Origin: Streptomyces sp. R33
GTDB lineage: Bacteria; Actinomycetota; Actinomycetes; Streptomycetales; Streptomycetaceae
Assembly: GCF_041200175.1 (NCBI RefSeq)
Contig: NZ_CP165727.1
Span: forward strand, 2,046,001 to 2,110,000
Length of the DNA: 64,000 nt
Reading direction: 5' to 3'
Positions 8,626-16,645 of the stretch are shown one piece after another (the first letter of the stretch is position 1; the number at the start of each line of letters is the position of its first letter). The notes beneath the pieces are model-generated. The model ran no database searches. It saw only the letters and a program-made list of their open reading frames with translations, and was not told the origin of the DNA. Both the position numbers and the translations under genes were made by a program.

Positions 8626-8737
8626 CCTCGTACGGCCGCTGAAAGCTCATCACATCGGGCCAATCAGCAGCCCAATCCCGCCTTCCAGGCACGGTTTCCG
8701 GGACGATTCCGCCCAGAACCCTCGGCTGGGAGGCCCC

Positions 8738-10339
8738 ATGCTGCACCCCGCGAAGAAGCGCGGCCCCTTCACGAAGCGCGCCGCCGTCCTGCTCTCGATC
8801 GCCACCGCGACCGTGGCCGCCGTCGTCACGAGCCCCGCCGGCGCCACGCCGACGGCCGCGGCACCGGCCCGCGCCGCCGCCGCTCCCACCGCGCTGCGCT
8901 GGACCGGCTGTGCGACCCAGCGCTACCCCACGCTGCAGTGCGCCTCCCTCAAGGTCCCGCTGGACCACGAGCACCCCGCGGGCCGCCAGATCTCCCTGGC
9001 CCTGACCCGGGTCCCGCACACCGCCGCCAAGTCCCAGGGCCCGCTGCTGGTCAACCCCGGCGGGCCCGGCGGCAGCGGCCGGGCCCTGGCCGGGTTCATC
9101 GCCTCCGCGCTGCCCAAGGACGTGGCCGCGCAGTACGACGTGATCGGCTTCGACCCCCGGGGCGTCGGCAAGAGCGAGCCCACCCTCGACTGCGGGCCCG
9201 GCCACTTCACCCCCGTACGCCCGGACTCCGTCCCGCGCGACCTGCAGACCGAGCAGGCCAACCTGGAGCGGGTGAAGTCCTTCGCCGAGTCCTGCCAGAC
9301 CAAGCACGCGGACGTGCTCCCCTACATCGGCACCGTCTCGGCCGCCCGTGACATCGAGGTGCTGCGCACCGCCCTCGCCGCGACGAAGGTCAGCTACTTC
9401 GGCTACTCGTACGGGACCTACCTGGGCGCGGTGTACGCCAAACTCCACCCGGACCGGGTGCACCGCCTCGTCCTGGACTCCGTGGTCGACCCGGGCGGGG
9501 TCTGGTACGAGGACAACCTCGCGCAGGACCAGGCCTTCGACGCCCGCCACAAGGCCTTCCTGGCCTGGGTGGCCCAGTACGACGAGAAGTACAAGCTGGG
9601 CAGTGACCCGGCGGGGGTCGAGGAGCGCTGGTACGCGATGCGGGACGCCCTGCGTGCGACACCGGCGGGTGCCAAGGTGGGCCCGTCGGAGCTGGAGGAC
9701 ACCTTCATGCCGGGCGGCTACTACAACGGCTACTGGCCGGTCCTCGCCGAGGCCTTCTCGGCGTACGCGGTGGCCGGGGACCCGAAGCCGCTGGTGGCGG
9801 CGTACGAGCGGTTCGGGGCGGTGGAGCCGTCCGCGGGCAACAGCTACAGCGTGTACACGGCGGTGCAGTGCCGCGACTCGGCCTGGCCGAAGGACTGGAA
9901 CCAGTGGCGCACGGACATGTGGCGCACGCATGCGAAGGCGCCGTTCATGACCTGGAACAACGCCTGGTACAACGCGCCGTGCGCGTTCTGGCAGACGGAG
10001 CCCCTGGTGGCACCGGACGTGACCAACGCCGACCTCCCGCCGGCCCTGCTCCTCCAGGCGACGGACGACGCGGCGACCCCGTTCGGGGGAGCTCTGAGCA
10101 TGAAGGGGAAGCTGAAGGGCTCGGCACTGGTGGTCGAGGAGGGCGGCGGCAACCACGGGGTCGCGCTCAGCGGCAACAAGTGCCTGGACGAGAAGGTGGC
10201 GGCGTACCTGCGGACGGGCGGCGTCGCGGACGCGACCTGCCCCGCCCAGCCGGCTCCGAAGCCGACCACGGCCACCCGCGCGGTGCCCCCGTCGGCGGGC
10301 GGCACGGCGCTGCACGGCCTGCTGGGCTTCCGCGGCTAG
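8738..10339 (+). CDS. Secreted alpha/beta hydrolase, TAP-like (tripeptidyl aminopeptidase family)
   Basis: 533 aa. A typical Sec signal peptide is at residues 1-36 (KKRGPFTKRAAVLL followed by a hydrophobic run and SPAGA). The mature part has the alpha/beta-hydrolase oxyanion motif VNPGGPGGSGR, the nucleophile elbow GYSYG (Ser at about residue 224), the acid in LLQATDDAATP, and the His in EGGGNHGVAL, with the TAP-like C-terminal domain. Known: Streptomyces homologues release tripeptides from protein N-termini extracellularly or act on related amide or ester substrates. A GGGAGG ribosome-binding site lies 4-5 bases before the ATG. It is a single gene; a repeat block follows. Confidence 0.9.
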   Translation: MLHPAKKRGPFTKRAAVLLSIATATVAAVVTSPAGATPTAAAPARAAAAPTALRWTGCATQRYPTLQCASLKVPLDHEHPAGRQISLALTRVPHTAAKSQGPLLVNPGGPGGSGRALAGFIASALPKDVAAQYDVIGFDPRGVGKSEPTLDCGPGHFTPVRPDSVPRDLQTEQANLERVKSFAESCQTKHADVLPYIGTVSAARDIEVLRTALAATKVSYFGYSYGTYLGAVYAKLHPDRVHRLVLDSVVDPGGVWYEDNLAQDQAFDARHKAFLAWVAQYDEKYKLGSDPAGVEERWYAMRDALRATPAGAKVGPSELEDTFMPGGYYNGYWPVLAEAFSAYAVAGDPKPLVAAYERFGAVEPSAGNSYSVYTAVQCRDSAWPKDWNQWRTDMWRTHAKAPFMTWNNAWYNAPCAFWQTEPLVAPDVTNADLPPALLLQATDDAATPFGGALSMKGKLKGSALVVEEGGGNHGVALSGNKCLDEKVAAYLRTGGVADATCPAQPAPKPTTATRAVPPSAGGTALHGLLGFRG

Positions 10340-10351
10340 CGGCGGCATACG

Positions 10352-10446
10352 GACCGGCCGGGTCGCGGACCGGCCGGGTCGCGGACCGGCCGGGTCGCGG
10401 ACCGGCCGGGTCGCGGACCGGCCGGGTCGCGGGCCGGCCGGTCCAC
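10352..10446. repeat. 16-bp tandem repeat, five perfect copies plus a degenerate one
   Basis: The unit GACCGGCCGGGTCGCG is repeated perfectly at 10352, 10368, 10384, 10400 and 10416, followed by a partial copy to 10446. Each unit contains the palindrome CCGGCCGG, so the array can also fold into alternative hairpins. It begins 12 bases after the stop of the hydrolase gene and may act as its terminator. Because 16 is not a multiple of three, it is not coding in one frame. Confidence 0.9.
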
Positions 10447-10563
10447 CGATCCGTCTGAGCACCAGGGCGCCGATTCGCCCGAGTTCATCATGGATCCGTC
10501 CCGGCACCGCCCGGCCAGTCCCCGACGCCGAGGTGAACGGGGACGGGCCGGCCGGGGATGAGC

Positions 10564-10569
10564 TAGGGT
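10564..10569 (+). promoter_or_regulatory. Putative -10 box (TAGGGT), leaderless start
   Basis: TAGGGT fits TANNNT and ends 7 bases before the GTG at 10577, the spacing expected for a transcript beginning at that codon. Confidence 0.4.
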
Positions 10570-10576
10570 GCCTGCG

Positions 10577-12013
10577 GTGAAGCAGCACATACCCCTCCTC
10601 GCCCGGCGGAAGACCACCCAGGCTCCGGCCGCCACCGGTGCGCGGCTCGGCTGGCTCGACGCGCTGCGCGGCTTCGCCGCCCTGGTCGTGGCCATGCACC
10701 ACTTCGACGTACTGCGGATGCTGCCGTTCGGCGGGCTGATCCGGCGGAACTTCGACCTCGGCGTGTTCGGGGTCATGCTCTTCTTCATCGTCAGCGGCTA
10801 CATCATCCCGGCCTCGCTGGAGCGCCGGGGCGACGTCCGGGCCTTCTGGATCGGCCGGATCTTCCGGATCTACCCGGCCCTCATCGTCGCCCTGGCGGCC
10901 TCGATCGCGATGCTGCCGGCCGCAGACGGCTCGACCTCGCTGCTGCGCACCGGTGACGACCTCGCCTCACTGGTCGCGAACGGCATGATGCTGCAGGACC
11001 TGCTCGGCGTCCGCAACGGCATGAACGTCACCTGGACGCTCTGCTACGAGATGGTCTTCTACTTCCTCGTCACCATGCTGTTCACCCGTGGCCTGCACCG
11101 GCACAGCGGCGTGATCGCGGCGGCCTTCGCCGGCGCCGCGCTGGCGATCGGCACGGCCCTGGCCCCGCAGCTGCTGCTGACGGAGCTCGGCTCGGTCCGG
11201 CAGCTCCTGCTGATCGTCACCCCGGTCTTCCTCCTGGGCTTCTGGGGTGTGCTCAGCGGCAACCGGAAGCTGACCGGGGCGGGCGCACTGCTGCTCGGTG
11301 GGCTCGGCCTGGTGCTGCTCACGCTGAACAGCCGGGCGGTGACGTTCGAGACCTTGCTGATCCCCGCGACGATGTTCGCCGGCACCGCCCTCTACCGGGC
11401 GCAGCACGGCCAGCTCCGCCGGGCCCCGGCCCTGATCGCCTGCGGGTTCGTGGTCGCCGCGGGCGTGCTCGTCGGATGGCTGTACAACCGGAACGGGATC
11501 CAGGCGCACACCTGGACCTCGGGCTGGAAGGCCTTCTCGCTCTCGTACCTCGCGGCCTGGGTCCTGTTCGGCCTCGGCTTCCTCCTGCGCAACCGGCGCT
11601 TCCCGAAGGTGCTGACCTGGCTCGGCGCGATCAGCTTCTCGCTGTACCTGCTGCACTTCCCGCTGCTGCGTACCCTCGGGCCGCTGCTCGGGGTTCCCCC
11701 GATGCCCTCGTCGACGCTCGGGAAGTTCGCCTGGACGGGGATCTTCCTCGCCGTGCTGCTGGCCGCGAGCCATCTGATGTACCGCCTGGTGGAGCTGCCG
11801 GCGCAGCGTCTCGGCCGGCGGGTCCAGCAGGCGGCGGAGCGCCGCCGGCCCTCCACGCCGGCCACGCCTGCCATCCCGGCCGCGCCGGACACCCCGGCCG
11901 CGCCGGCCACGGCCTCGGCCGGGCCCGAGGTGATCCTGGTGCCCCGGCAGCCGGACCTCGCGGGCCGCGAGGCCGCCCTCCGCGTGCACGACGAACCGTC
12001 TTCAGCCCGCTGA
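10577..12013 (+). CDS. Membrane acyltransferase 3 (OafA/YrhL family)
   Basis: 478 aa integral membrane protein. The signature RLGWLDALRGFAALVVAMHHF at the N-terminus carries the R...H motif of acyltransferase family 3, followed by about ten membrane helices (for example FGVMLFFIVSGYIIPASL, VFLLGFWGVLSG, FSLYLLHFPLLR). The proline/alanine-rich cytoplasmic tail after residue 415 (TPATPAIPAAPDTPAAPA) is low complexity. Such enzymes O-acylate extracytoplasmic sugars, antibiotics or polymers; the acceptor cannot be told here. The GTG at 10577 sits 7 bases after a TAGGGT box; an in-frame GTG at 10568 is the alternative. The 3' end overlaps the convergent RidA gene by 12 bp. Confidence 0.85.
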   Translation: MKQHIPLLARRKTTQAPAATGARLGWLDALRGFAALVVAMHHFDVLRMLPFGGLIRRNFDLGVFGVMLFFIVSGYIIPASLERRGDVRAFWIGRIFRIYPALIVALAASIAMLPAADGSTSLLRTGDDLASLVANGMMLQDLLGVRNGMNVTWTLCYEMVFYFLVTMLFTRGLHRHSGVIAAAFAGAALAIGTALAPQLLLTELGSVRQLLLIVTPVFLLGFWGVLSGNRKLTGAGALLLGGLGLVLLTLNSRAVTFETLLIPATMFAGTALYRAQHGQLRRAPALIACGFVVAAGVLVGWLYNRNGIQAHTWTSGWKAFSLSYLAAWVLFGLGFLLRNRRFPKVLTWLGAISFSLYLLHFPLLRTLGPLLGVPPMPSSTLGKFAWTGIFLAVLLAASHLMYRLVELPAQRLGRRVQQAAERRRPSTPATPAIPAAPDTPAAPATASAGPEVILVPRQPDLAGREAALRVHDEPSSAR

Positions 12014-12457
12014 CCCGGCCTGCCGGGCCGCAGGCACCGGCAGCACCGCGAAGGCCTCCACCTCCAGCAGGAGTTCGGGCCGGAAGAGGGCGGCGACCTG
12101 GACGGCCGAGGAGGCCGGCTGCCGGTCGCCGGGGATGACGGCGTCGCGTGCCTCCCGTACCGCCGGGAGGTGGGCGACGTCCGTGACGAAGTAGGTCAGC
12201 TTGACGACGTCGTCGAAGGTCGCCCCGGCCGCGGCCAGGCAGCGCCGTAGGTTCTCGAACACCTGGCGGGCCTGCGCGGAGGCGTCGCCCGGCCCGACGA
12301 CCTCGCCCTGCTCGTCGAAGGCGCACTGTCCGGAGACGGCGATGAACCGCCCGGTGCCCCAGGCGACATGGCTGTAGCCCGTACCGGGGTGGACACCCTC
12401 CGGTGCGGCCAGGCGGGTGATGTGGTGGTCGTTGCGCTCGCTCATACGGTCGATCAT
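12002..12457 (-). CDS. RidA family protein (YjgF/YER057c/UK114)
   Basis: About 150 aa. The RidA fold is recognisable from FIAVSGQCAFDEQGEVVG, QARQVFENLRRCLAAAGATFDDVVKLTYFVTD and SSAVQVAALFRPELLLEVEAFA, which carry the conserved trimer and active-site positions, although the canonical arginine position should be checked because the segment reads RQPASSAVQV. Family members deaminate reactive enamine/imine intermediates. The ATG at 12457 lies 1 base beyond the stop of the upstream HEAT gene (TGACATG), indicating translational coupling; the ATG at 12445 (MSERNDHH) is the alternative start. Confidence 0.88.
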   Translation of the reverse strand: MIDRMSERNDHHITRLAAPEGVHPGTGYSHVAWGTGRFIAVSGQCAFDEQGEVVGPGDASAQARQVFENLRRCLAAAGATFDDVVKLTYFVTDVAHLPAVREARDAVIPGDRQPASSAVQVAALFRPELLLEVEAFAVLPVPAARQAGSAG

Positions 12458-12458
12458 G

Positions 12459-13010
12459 TCAGCCGAGCGCGCGCAGCGCGGCCGTCGCCGCCACGGCGAG
12501 GCGCGGATGGGACTGGGCCCGGGTCAGCACCTCGCGGGACCGGGGGTCGGCGAGGGCGCCGAGCCCCTCGACACAGGCCAGGGCCACCCGCCAGTAGGGG
12601 TCGTGCGGGGACAGCAGCCGGGCCAGGGTGGCCATCAGGACCGGCGCCGACTCGGGGGCGCGCAGCGCCGTGAGCAGCCGTACGGGCTGGAGGGCGTAGG
12701 CCGTGCGCAGGGTGTTGGTCGCGAGGGCGGCCGCCGCGCGGGCGGTGCGCGGGTCCCCCAGTACGGCGAGGGCCTCGGCGGCGGCCGCGCAGCGCGGCGG
12801 GTCCCGGTGGTTGAGGAGCAGCACCAGCGGCTCGAAGGCCCGCCGGTCCCCGGCCAGGCCGAGGCGGTACGCGGCCAGCTCGCGGGCCCACAGGGGCAGC
12901 CCGGCGGAGGTCAGGGAGGCCGCCAGCGCGTCGGGGTCGGCCGCGAGCAGCTCCTCGTACGGAGGGGACTGCCCGGATTCCGTTCGCAGGCGCTCCAGCA
13001 CGTCGTTCAC
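12459..13010 (-). CDS. HEAT-repeat protein
   Basis: 183 aa made of helical pairs with the HEAT pattern: ARELAAYRLGLAGDRRAFEPL, AAAEALAVLGDPRTARAAA, VLMATLARLLSPHDPYWRVA, VEGLGALADPRSREVL and a final HPRLAVAATAALRAL. No enzymatic motif; such proteins are usually protein-protein interaction scaffolds. It begins with GTG at 13010 and is followed by the RidA gene without a gap, so the pair is one operon with its promoter in the 425-bp region shared with the divergent dehydrogenase gene. Confidence 0.75.
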   Translation of the reverse strand: MNDVLERLRTESGQSPPYEELLAADPDALAASLTSAGLPLWARELAAYRLGLAGDRRAFEPLVLLLNHRDPPRCAAAAEALAVLGDPRTARAAAALATNTLRTAYALQPVRLLTALRAPESAPVLMATLARLLSPHDPYWRVALACVEGLGALADPRSREVLTRAQSHPRLAVAATAALRALG

Positions 13011-13435
13011 CAGGCCACCCTAGGGCGGTTGGGGGCGCCGCCGGGGCGGGTTTCCGGAGATGGCTGATCGATGATCGATGATCGGTACATTTGGGCGGTA
13101 CAGGTCACATCTCCGCGCTCTGGCGCGCCAGTTACCGGCGGGTTACGCTCCCTTCAACGTACGAGGCCGGCCTGGTGACGCAGCCGCCCCGTACCAGTCG
13201 GTTCAGTACCGCAGTTCAGTACCCCAGTCGGGTACTTCAGGCACATCGGGCACTCCGGGCACGGCACCTACCTCGTGCACCCCGGCCGCCTCGAATGCTT
13301 CTCGTGTACGGCGTGGCCCCGGGACAGGGTCCGCCGCTCCCTACGCCCCGCTTTTCCCCGGGGCCGGGATCCCTGCCGCGCGTCGTGCGCCGCGCGCCGC
13401 CCTCAGTCGTCACCCTCTTCCACTGGAGTCCCGCG
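13011..13435. promoter_or_regulatory. Divergent regulatory region with repeats
   Basis: This 425-bp gap separates the HEAT gene (-) from the dehydrogenase gene (+). I see no credible coding sequence. It holds a three-fold 7-bp repeat (TGATCGA, TGATCGA, TGATCGG; 13065-13085). At 13191-13235 it holds two adjacent 13-mers, GTTCAGTACCGCA and GTTCAGTACCCCA, flanked by two copies of CCAGTCGG and by GTAC at both outer ends, which makes the block roughly dyad-symmetric. This is likely the operator region for the divergent units. A Shine-Dalgarno GGAG lies just before 13436. Confidence 0.6.
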
Positions 13436-15238
13436 ATGGACCTTCCGTCCACGTCCAGTCAGTACACCCTCCAGACCATCGCCGTCGTCGGCCTCGGCAC
13501 GATGGGCACCGGCATCGCCGAGGTCCTCGCCCGGGCCGGCCGCGAGGTCATCGGCATCGACATCAGCGACACCGCCACCCGCCGGGCCACCGCCTCCCTC
13601 GCGGCCGCCACGGCCCGTTCGGTGACCCGCGAGCGCATCACCGAGCAGGAGCGGGAGGGCGTCCTGGCCCGTTTCCGCACCTTCACCGAGCTGACCGCCG
13701 CCGCCGACGCCGATCTCGTCATCGAGGTCGTCCCGGAGGACTACGAGCTCAAGCAGCGCCTCTTCCGCGAGCTCGACGCGATCGTCCGGCCCGACACGAT
13801 CCTGGCGACCGGCACCAACGCCCTGTCGGTGACCCGGCTCGCGGCCGAGTCGCAGCGCCCGGAGCGCGTCCTCGGTCTGCACTTCTTCAACCCGGCGCCG
13901 GCGATGAAGCTGGTCGAGGTCGTCTCCAGCGTCCTCACCGCCCCGACCGCCGTCGAGGCGGTCACCGTGCTGGCCCGCGAGCTCGGCAAGGAGCCCGTCT
14001 CGGTCGGCGACCGCCCCGGCTTCGTGGCGGACGGCCTGCTCTTCGGCTACCTCAACCAGGCCGCCGCGATGTACGAGTCGAAGTACGCCTCCCGCGAGGA
14101 CATCGACGCGGCGATGCGGCTCGGCTGCGGTCTGCCCATGGGCCCGCTCGCGCTGCTCGACCTGATCGGCGTGGACACCGCCCGGACCGTCCTGGAGGCC
14201 ATGTACTCCTCCTCCGGCGACCGGCTGCACGCGCCTGCCCCGATCCTGGGCCACCTCGCCGAGGCCGGCCTGACCGGGCAGAAGTCCGGGCGCGGGTTCT
14301 ACACGTACGAGGAGCCGGGCAGCTCCACGATCGTCCGTGACGCGCAGACCCCGCTGGACGGGGCCCGGCTCGGCGAGGGCCGTCCCGTCAGCTCGGTCGG
14401 CGTGGCCGGCTCCGGCACCATGGCGAGCGGTATCGCGCAGGTCTTCGCGCAGGCCGGCTTCGCGGTGGTGCTCGCCGCCCGCAGCCAGGAGAAGGCGGAC
14501 GCCGCGAAGGCCGCGATCGGCAAGTCCTTGGGCCGTGCGGTGTCCAAGGGCCGGCTGACCGAGGACGGCGCCGCGCAGACGCTGGCCCTGATCACCCCGG
14601 CGGGCTCGCTGGACGCGTTCGCCGACGTGGACCTGGCCGTCGAGGCCGTCGCGGAGGACCTGGCGGTCAAGCAGGAGCTGTTCGCGGCCCTGGACAAGGT
14701 GTGCAAGCCGGGCGCGGTGCTGGCCACCACCACCTCCTCGCTGCCGGTGATCGCGGTCGCCCGCGTGACCTCGCGTCCGCAGGACGTGATCGGCATGCAC
14801 TTCTTCAACCCGGCGCCGGCGATGAAGCTGGTCGAGGTCGTCCGGACCGTCCTGACCTCCGACGACGTGCACGCCACGGTCCGCGAGATCTGCACGAAGG
14901 TGCGCAAGCACCCGGTGGACTGCGGGGACCGGGCCGGCTTCATCGTGAACGCGCTGCTGTTCCCCTACTTGAACAACGCCGTGAAGATGGTCGAGCAGCA
15001 CTACGCCAGCCTCGACGACATCGACGCCGCCATGAAGCTGGGCGGCGGCTACCCGATGGGGCCGTTCGAGCTCCTCGACGTCGTCGGCCTGGACGTCTCG
15101 CTCGCGATCGAGAAGGTCCTGCACAAGGAGTTCCGCGACCCGGGACTGGCCCCGTCCCCGCTGCTGGAGCACCTGGTGGCGGCGGGCTGCCTGGGCCGGA
15201 AGACCGGCCGCGGATTCCGTGAGTACGCCCGCCGGTAA
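13436..15238 (+). CDS. Tandem-duplicated 3-hydroxyacyl-CoA dehydrogenase
   Basis: 600 aa consisting of two complete 3-hydroxyacyl-CoA dehydrogenases in tandem (residues about 14-305 and 318-600), each with a GxGxxG NAD site (VVGLGTMGTG; VAGSGTMASG) and the shared HFFNPAPAMKLVEVV block with the catalytic His. In the second copy the substrate loop is TTTSSLPV as in normal enzymes; in the first copy it reads TGTNALSV, so a usual active-site Ser is missing and copy 1 may be impaired. Likely reaction: NAD(P)-dependent oxidoreduction of 3-hydroxybutyryl-CoA/acetoacetyl-CoA, supplying crotonyl-CoA to the ethylmalonyl-CoA pathway encoded downstream. GGAG Shine-Dalgarno before the ATG; the upstream in-frame extension is dissimilar and repeat-rich, so it is excluded. 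Confidence 0.9.
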   Translation: MDLPSTSSQYTLQTIAVVGLGTMGTGIAEVLARAGREVIGIDISDTATRRATASLAAATARSVTRERITEQEREGVLARFRTFTELTAAADADLVIEVVPEDYELKQRLFRELDAIVRPDTILATGTNALSVTRLAAESQRPERVLGLHFFNPAPAMKLVEVVSSVLTAPTAVEAVTVLARELGKEPVSVGDRPGFVADGLLFGYLNQAAAMYESKYASREDIDAAMRLGCGLPMGPLALLDLIGVDTARTVLEAMYSSSGDRLHAPAPILGHLAEAGLTGQKSGRGFYTYEEPGSSTIVRDAQTPLDGARLGEGRPVSSVGVAGSGTMASGIAQVFAQAGFAVVLAARSQEKADAAKAAIGKSLGRAVSKGRLTEDGAAQTLALITPAGSLDAFADVDLAVEAVAEDLAVKQELFAALDKVCKPGAVLATTTSSLPVIAVARVTSRPQDVIGMHFFNPAPAMKLVEVVRTVLTSDDVHATVREICTKVRKHPVDCGDRAGFIVNALLFPYLNNAVKMVEQHYASLDDIDAAMKLGGGYPMGPFELLDVVGLDVSLAIEKVLHKEFRDPGLAPSPLLEHLVAAGCLGRKTGRGFREYARR

Positions 15239-15401
15239 GCAGCGCCCTGGCCAGGTGCCCCAAGAGCCGGATGCGTGGGGAGGGCTGCTCGGGTCTGCCG
15301 GACCCTCACGGCAGGCCGTACCTTCCGAGCCCAGTGCGGGCTCTCCCCCGCATCCACCCCCGTCCCACCCCCCTCAGGCGCGCTCCCCTGCGCAAATGAA
15401 G

Positions 15402-15407
15402 TACTTT
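15402..15407 (+). promoter_or_regulatory. Putative -10 box (TACTTT) before TetR gene
   Basis: TACTTT (TANNNT type) ends six bases before the ATG at 15414, compatible with a leaderless transcript. It sits inside the 8-bp palindrome AAGTACTT (15399-15406), a possible autoregulatory half-site. Confidence 0.35.
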
Positions 15408-15413
15408 CGATCC

Positions 15414-16235
15414 ATGTCCCAGCCCGCCAAGACCTCGCCCCGCACCGCCACGGCCTCCGACAACCCGGAGAGCACGGCCGGCACCAAGGCGGCCGCGCAG
15501 CGGCTCAAGATGCGCCGTGAGCTCGCGGCCGCCGCGATGGAGCTGTTCGCGACCAAGGGGTACGAGGCGACGACGGTCGACGAGATCGCCGCGACCGCGG
15601 GGGTGGCGCGCCGGACCTTCTTCCGGCACTTCCGGTCCAAGGAAGAGGCGATCTTCCCGGACCACGACGACACCCTGACCAGGGCCGAGGCGGTACTGGA
15701 CGTGGCCCCGGCGCACGAGCACCCGCTCGACACGGTGTGCCGCGGGATCAAGGAAGTCATGAAGATGTACGCCGCCTCGCCGGCGGTGTCGGTGGAGCGC
15801 TACCGGCTGACCCGCGAGGTGCCGGCTCTGCGGGAGCGGGAGATCGCCTCGGTGGCCCGCTACGAGCGGCTGTTCACCCGCTATCTGCTGGCCCACTTCG
15901 ACGAGACCGACCACCACGACGGCAACGACGACCCGCTGCTGGCCGAGGTGGCCGCCTCGGCGGTCGTCACGGCCCACAACCACGTGCTGCGGCGCTGGCT
16001 GCGGGCCGGCGGCCAGGGGGACGTGGAGGCGCAGCTGGACCACGCCTTCTCTATCGTGCGGAAGACCTTCGGCACGGGGATCGGCGCGGGCCGGACCCTG
16101 AGCACGGCGCCGGCCCCGGCCGCGCCGGCGGAGGTCCGTACGCAGGGCGAGGTGCTGGTGGCGGTGGCCCGTACGGACGCCCCGCTCGACGAGGTCATGC
16201 GGACCATCGAGGAAGCACTGAGAAACAAGCAGTAG
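15414..16235 (+). CDS. TetR-family regulator of the ethylmalonyl-CoA cluster
   Basis: 273 aa. Residues about 30-80 form the TetR helix-turn-helix: RRELAAAAMELFATKGYEATTVDEIA, then TAGVARRTFFRHFRSKEEA. The ligand-binding part is larger than usual and ends with an Ala/Pro-rich stretch and ARTDAPLDEVMRTIEEALRN. It is embedded between the dehydrogenase and ccr genes, all on the same strand, which makes it the probable local regulator of acetyl-CoA assimilation. Start: ATG at 15414 next to a TACTTT box; the ATG at 15396 is the alternative. A terminator hairpin follows at 16266-16300. Confidence 0.88.
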   Translation: MSQPAKTSPRTATASDNPESTAGTKAAAQRLKMRRELAAAAMELFATKGYEATTVDEIAATAGVARRTFFRHFRSKEEAIFPDHDDTLTRAEAVLDVAPAHEHPLDTVCRGIKEVMKMYAASPAVSVERYRLTREVPALREREIASVARYERLFTRYLLAHFDETDHHDGNDDPLLAEVAASAVVTAHNHVLRRWLRAGGQGDVEAQLDHAFSIVRKTFGTGIGAGRTLSTAPAPAAPAEVRTQGEVLVAVARTDAPLDEVMRTIEEALRNKQ

Positions 16236-16265
16236 TCACATCCTCCGAGTCACACACATCACAGT

Positions 16266-16300
16266 GGCCGTCCCCGTTCCGGGGGCGGCCGCTTTTGTTT
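16266..16300 (+). terminator. Intrinsic terminator after TetR gene
   Basis: GGCCGTCCCCG pairs with CGGGGGCGGCC (one G-T or mismatch position) around a TTC loop and is followed by GCTTTTGTTT, a clear rho-independent terminator isolating the TetR gene from ccr. Confidence 0.8.
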
Positions 16301-16645
16301 GTCCGACTTGCCCCTACTCATCGGTAACTCTGATCGATCATCGCTCATCTGCGCAGGTCAATAGGCAAATGAGAGAAAGTTTTGGCACGCGGTGCCTTGC
16401 TGAGTGACACGGGGTGCCATACGTTGAATCTCGTCCGGATGTCCCCGCGGTCCACGCCCACTCGGCACGAACCGCGCCCCGGATGCCTGCGTCACCAGGC
16501 ACCGCACGCCCCACCACGGGCGTCGCCAGCACCACAGCTCCGCCGGACCGACGGCATTCGCAACACCAGCACCACCTCACACCACACCCGTTCCACGCAC
16601 CCGCGTATCCCTCAGCGCACCCTCAGCGCTCGCCGGAGGCACACC
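16301..16645 (+). promoter_or_regulatory. ccr promoter with paired operator and long leader
   Basis: No gene here. A good promoter is visible: -35 TTGCTG (16397-16402), 17-bp spacer, -10 TACGTT (16420-16425). Two dyads flank the -35: GGCAC-GCG-GTGCC (16384-16396) and GACAC-GGG-GTGCC (16406-16418), starts 22 bp apart, i.e. two helical turns on the same face. Upstream is the palindrome TGATCGATCA (16331-16340), which shares TGATCGA with the repeats before the dehydrogenase gene. The predicted transcript would carry a leader of about 210 bases that is C/A-rich and probably unstructured. A repressor such as the neighbouring TetR protein is the obvious candidate ligand (inference). Confidence 0.65.

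Noticed and set aside
10352..10446. Possible CRISPR array
   Set aside because: The repeats are contiguous 16-mers without spacers and no cas genes are nearby.
8612..10702. 696-codon minus-strand frame across the TAP-like gene
   Set aside because: It is antisense to a well-supported enzyme and runs through the tandem repeat; composition is repetitive Arg/Gly/Val.
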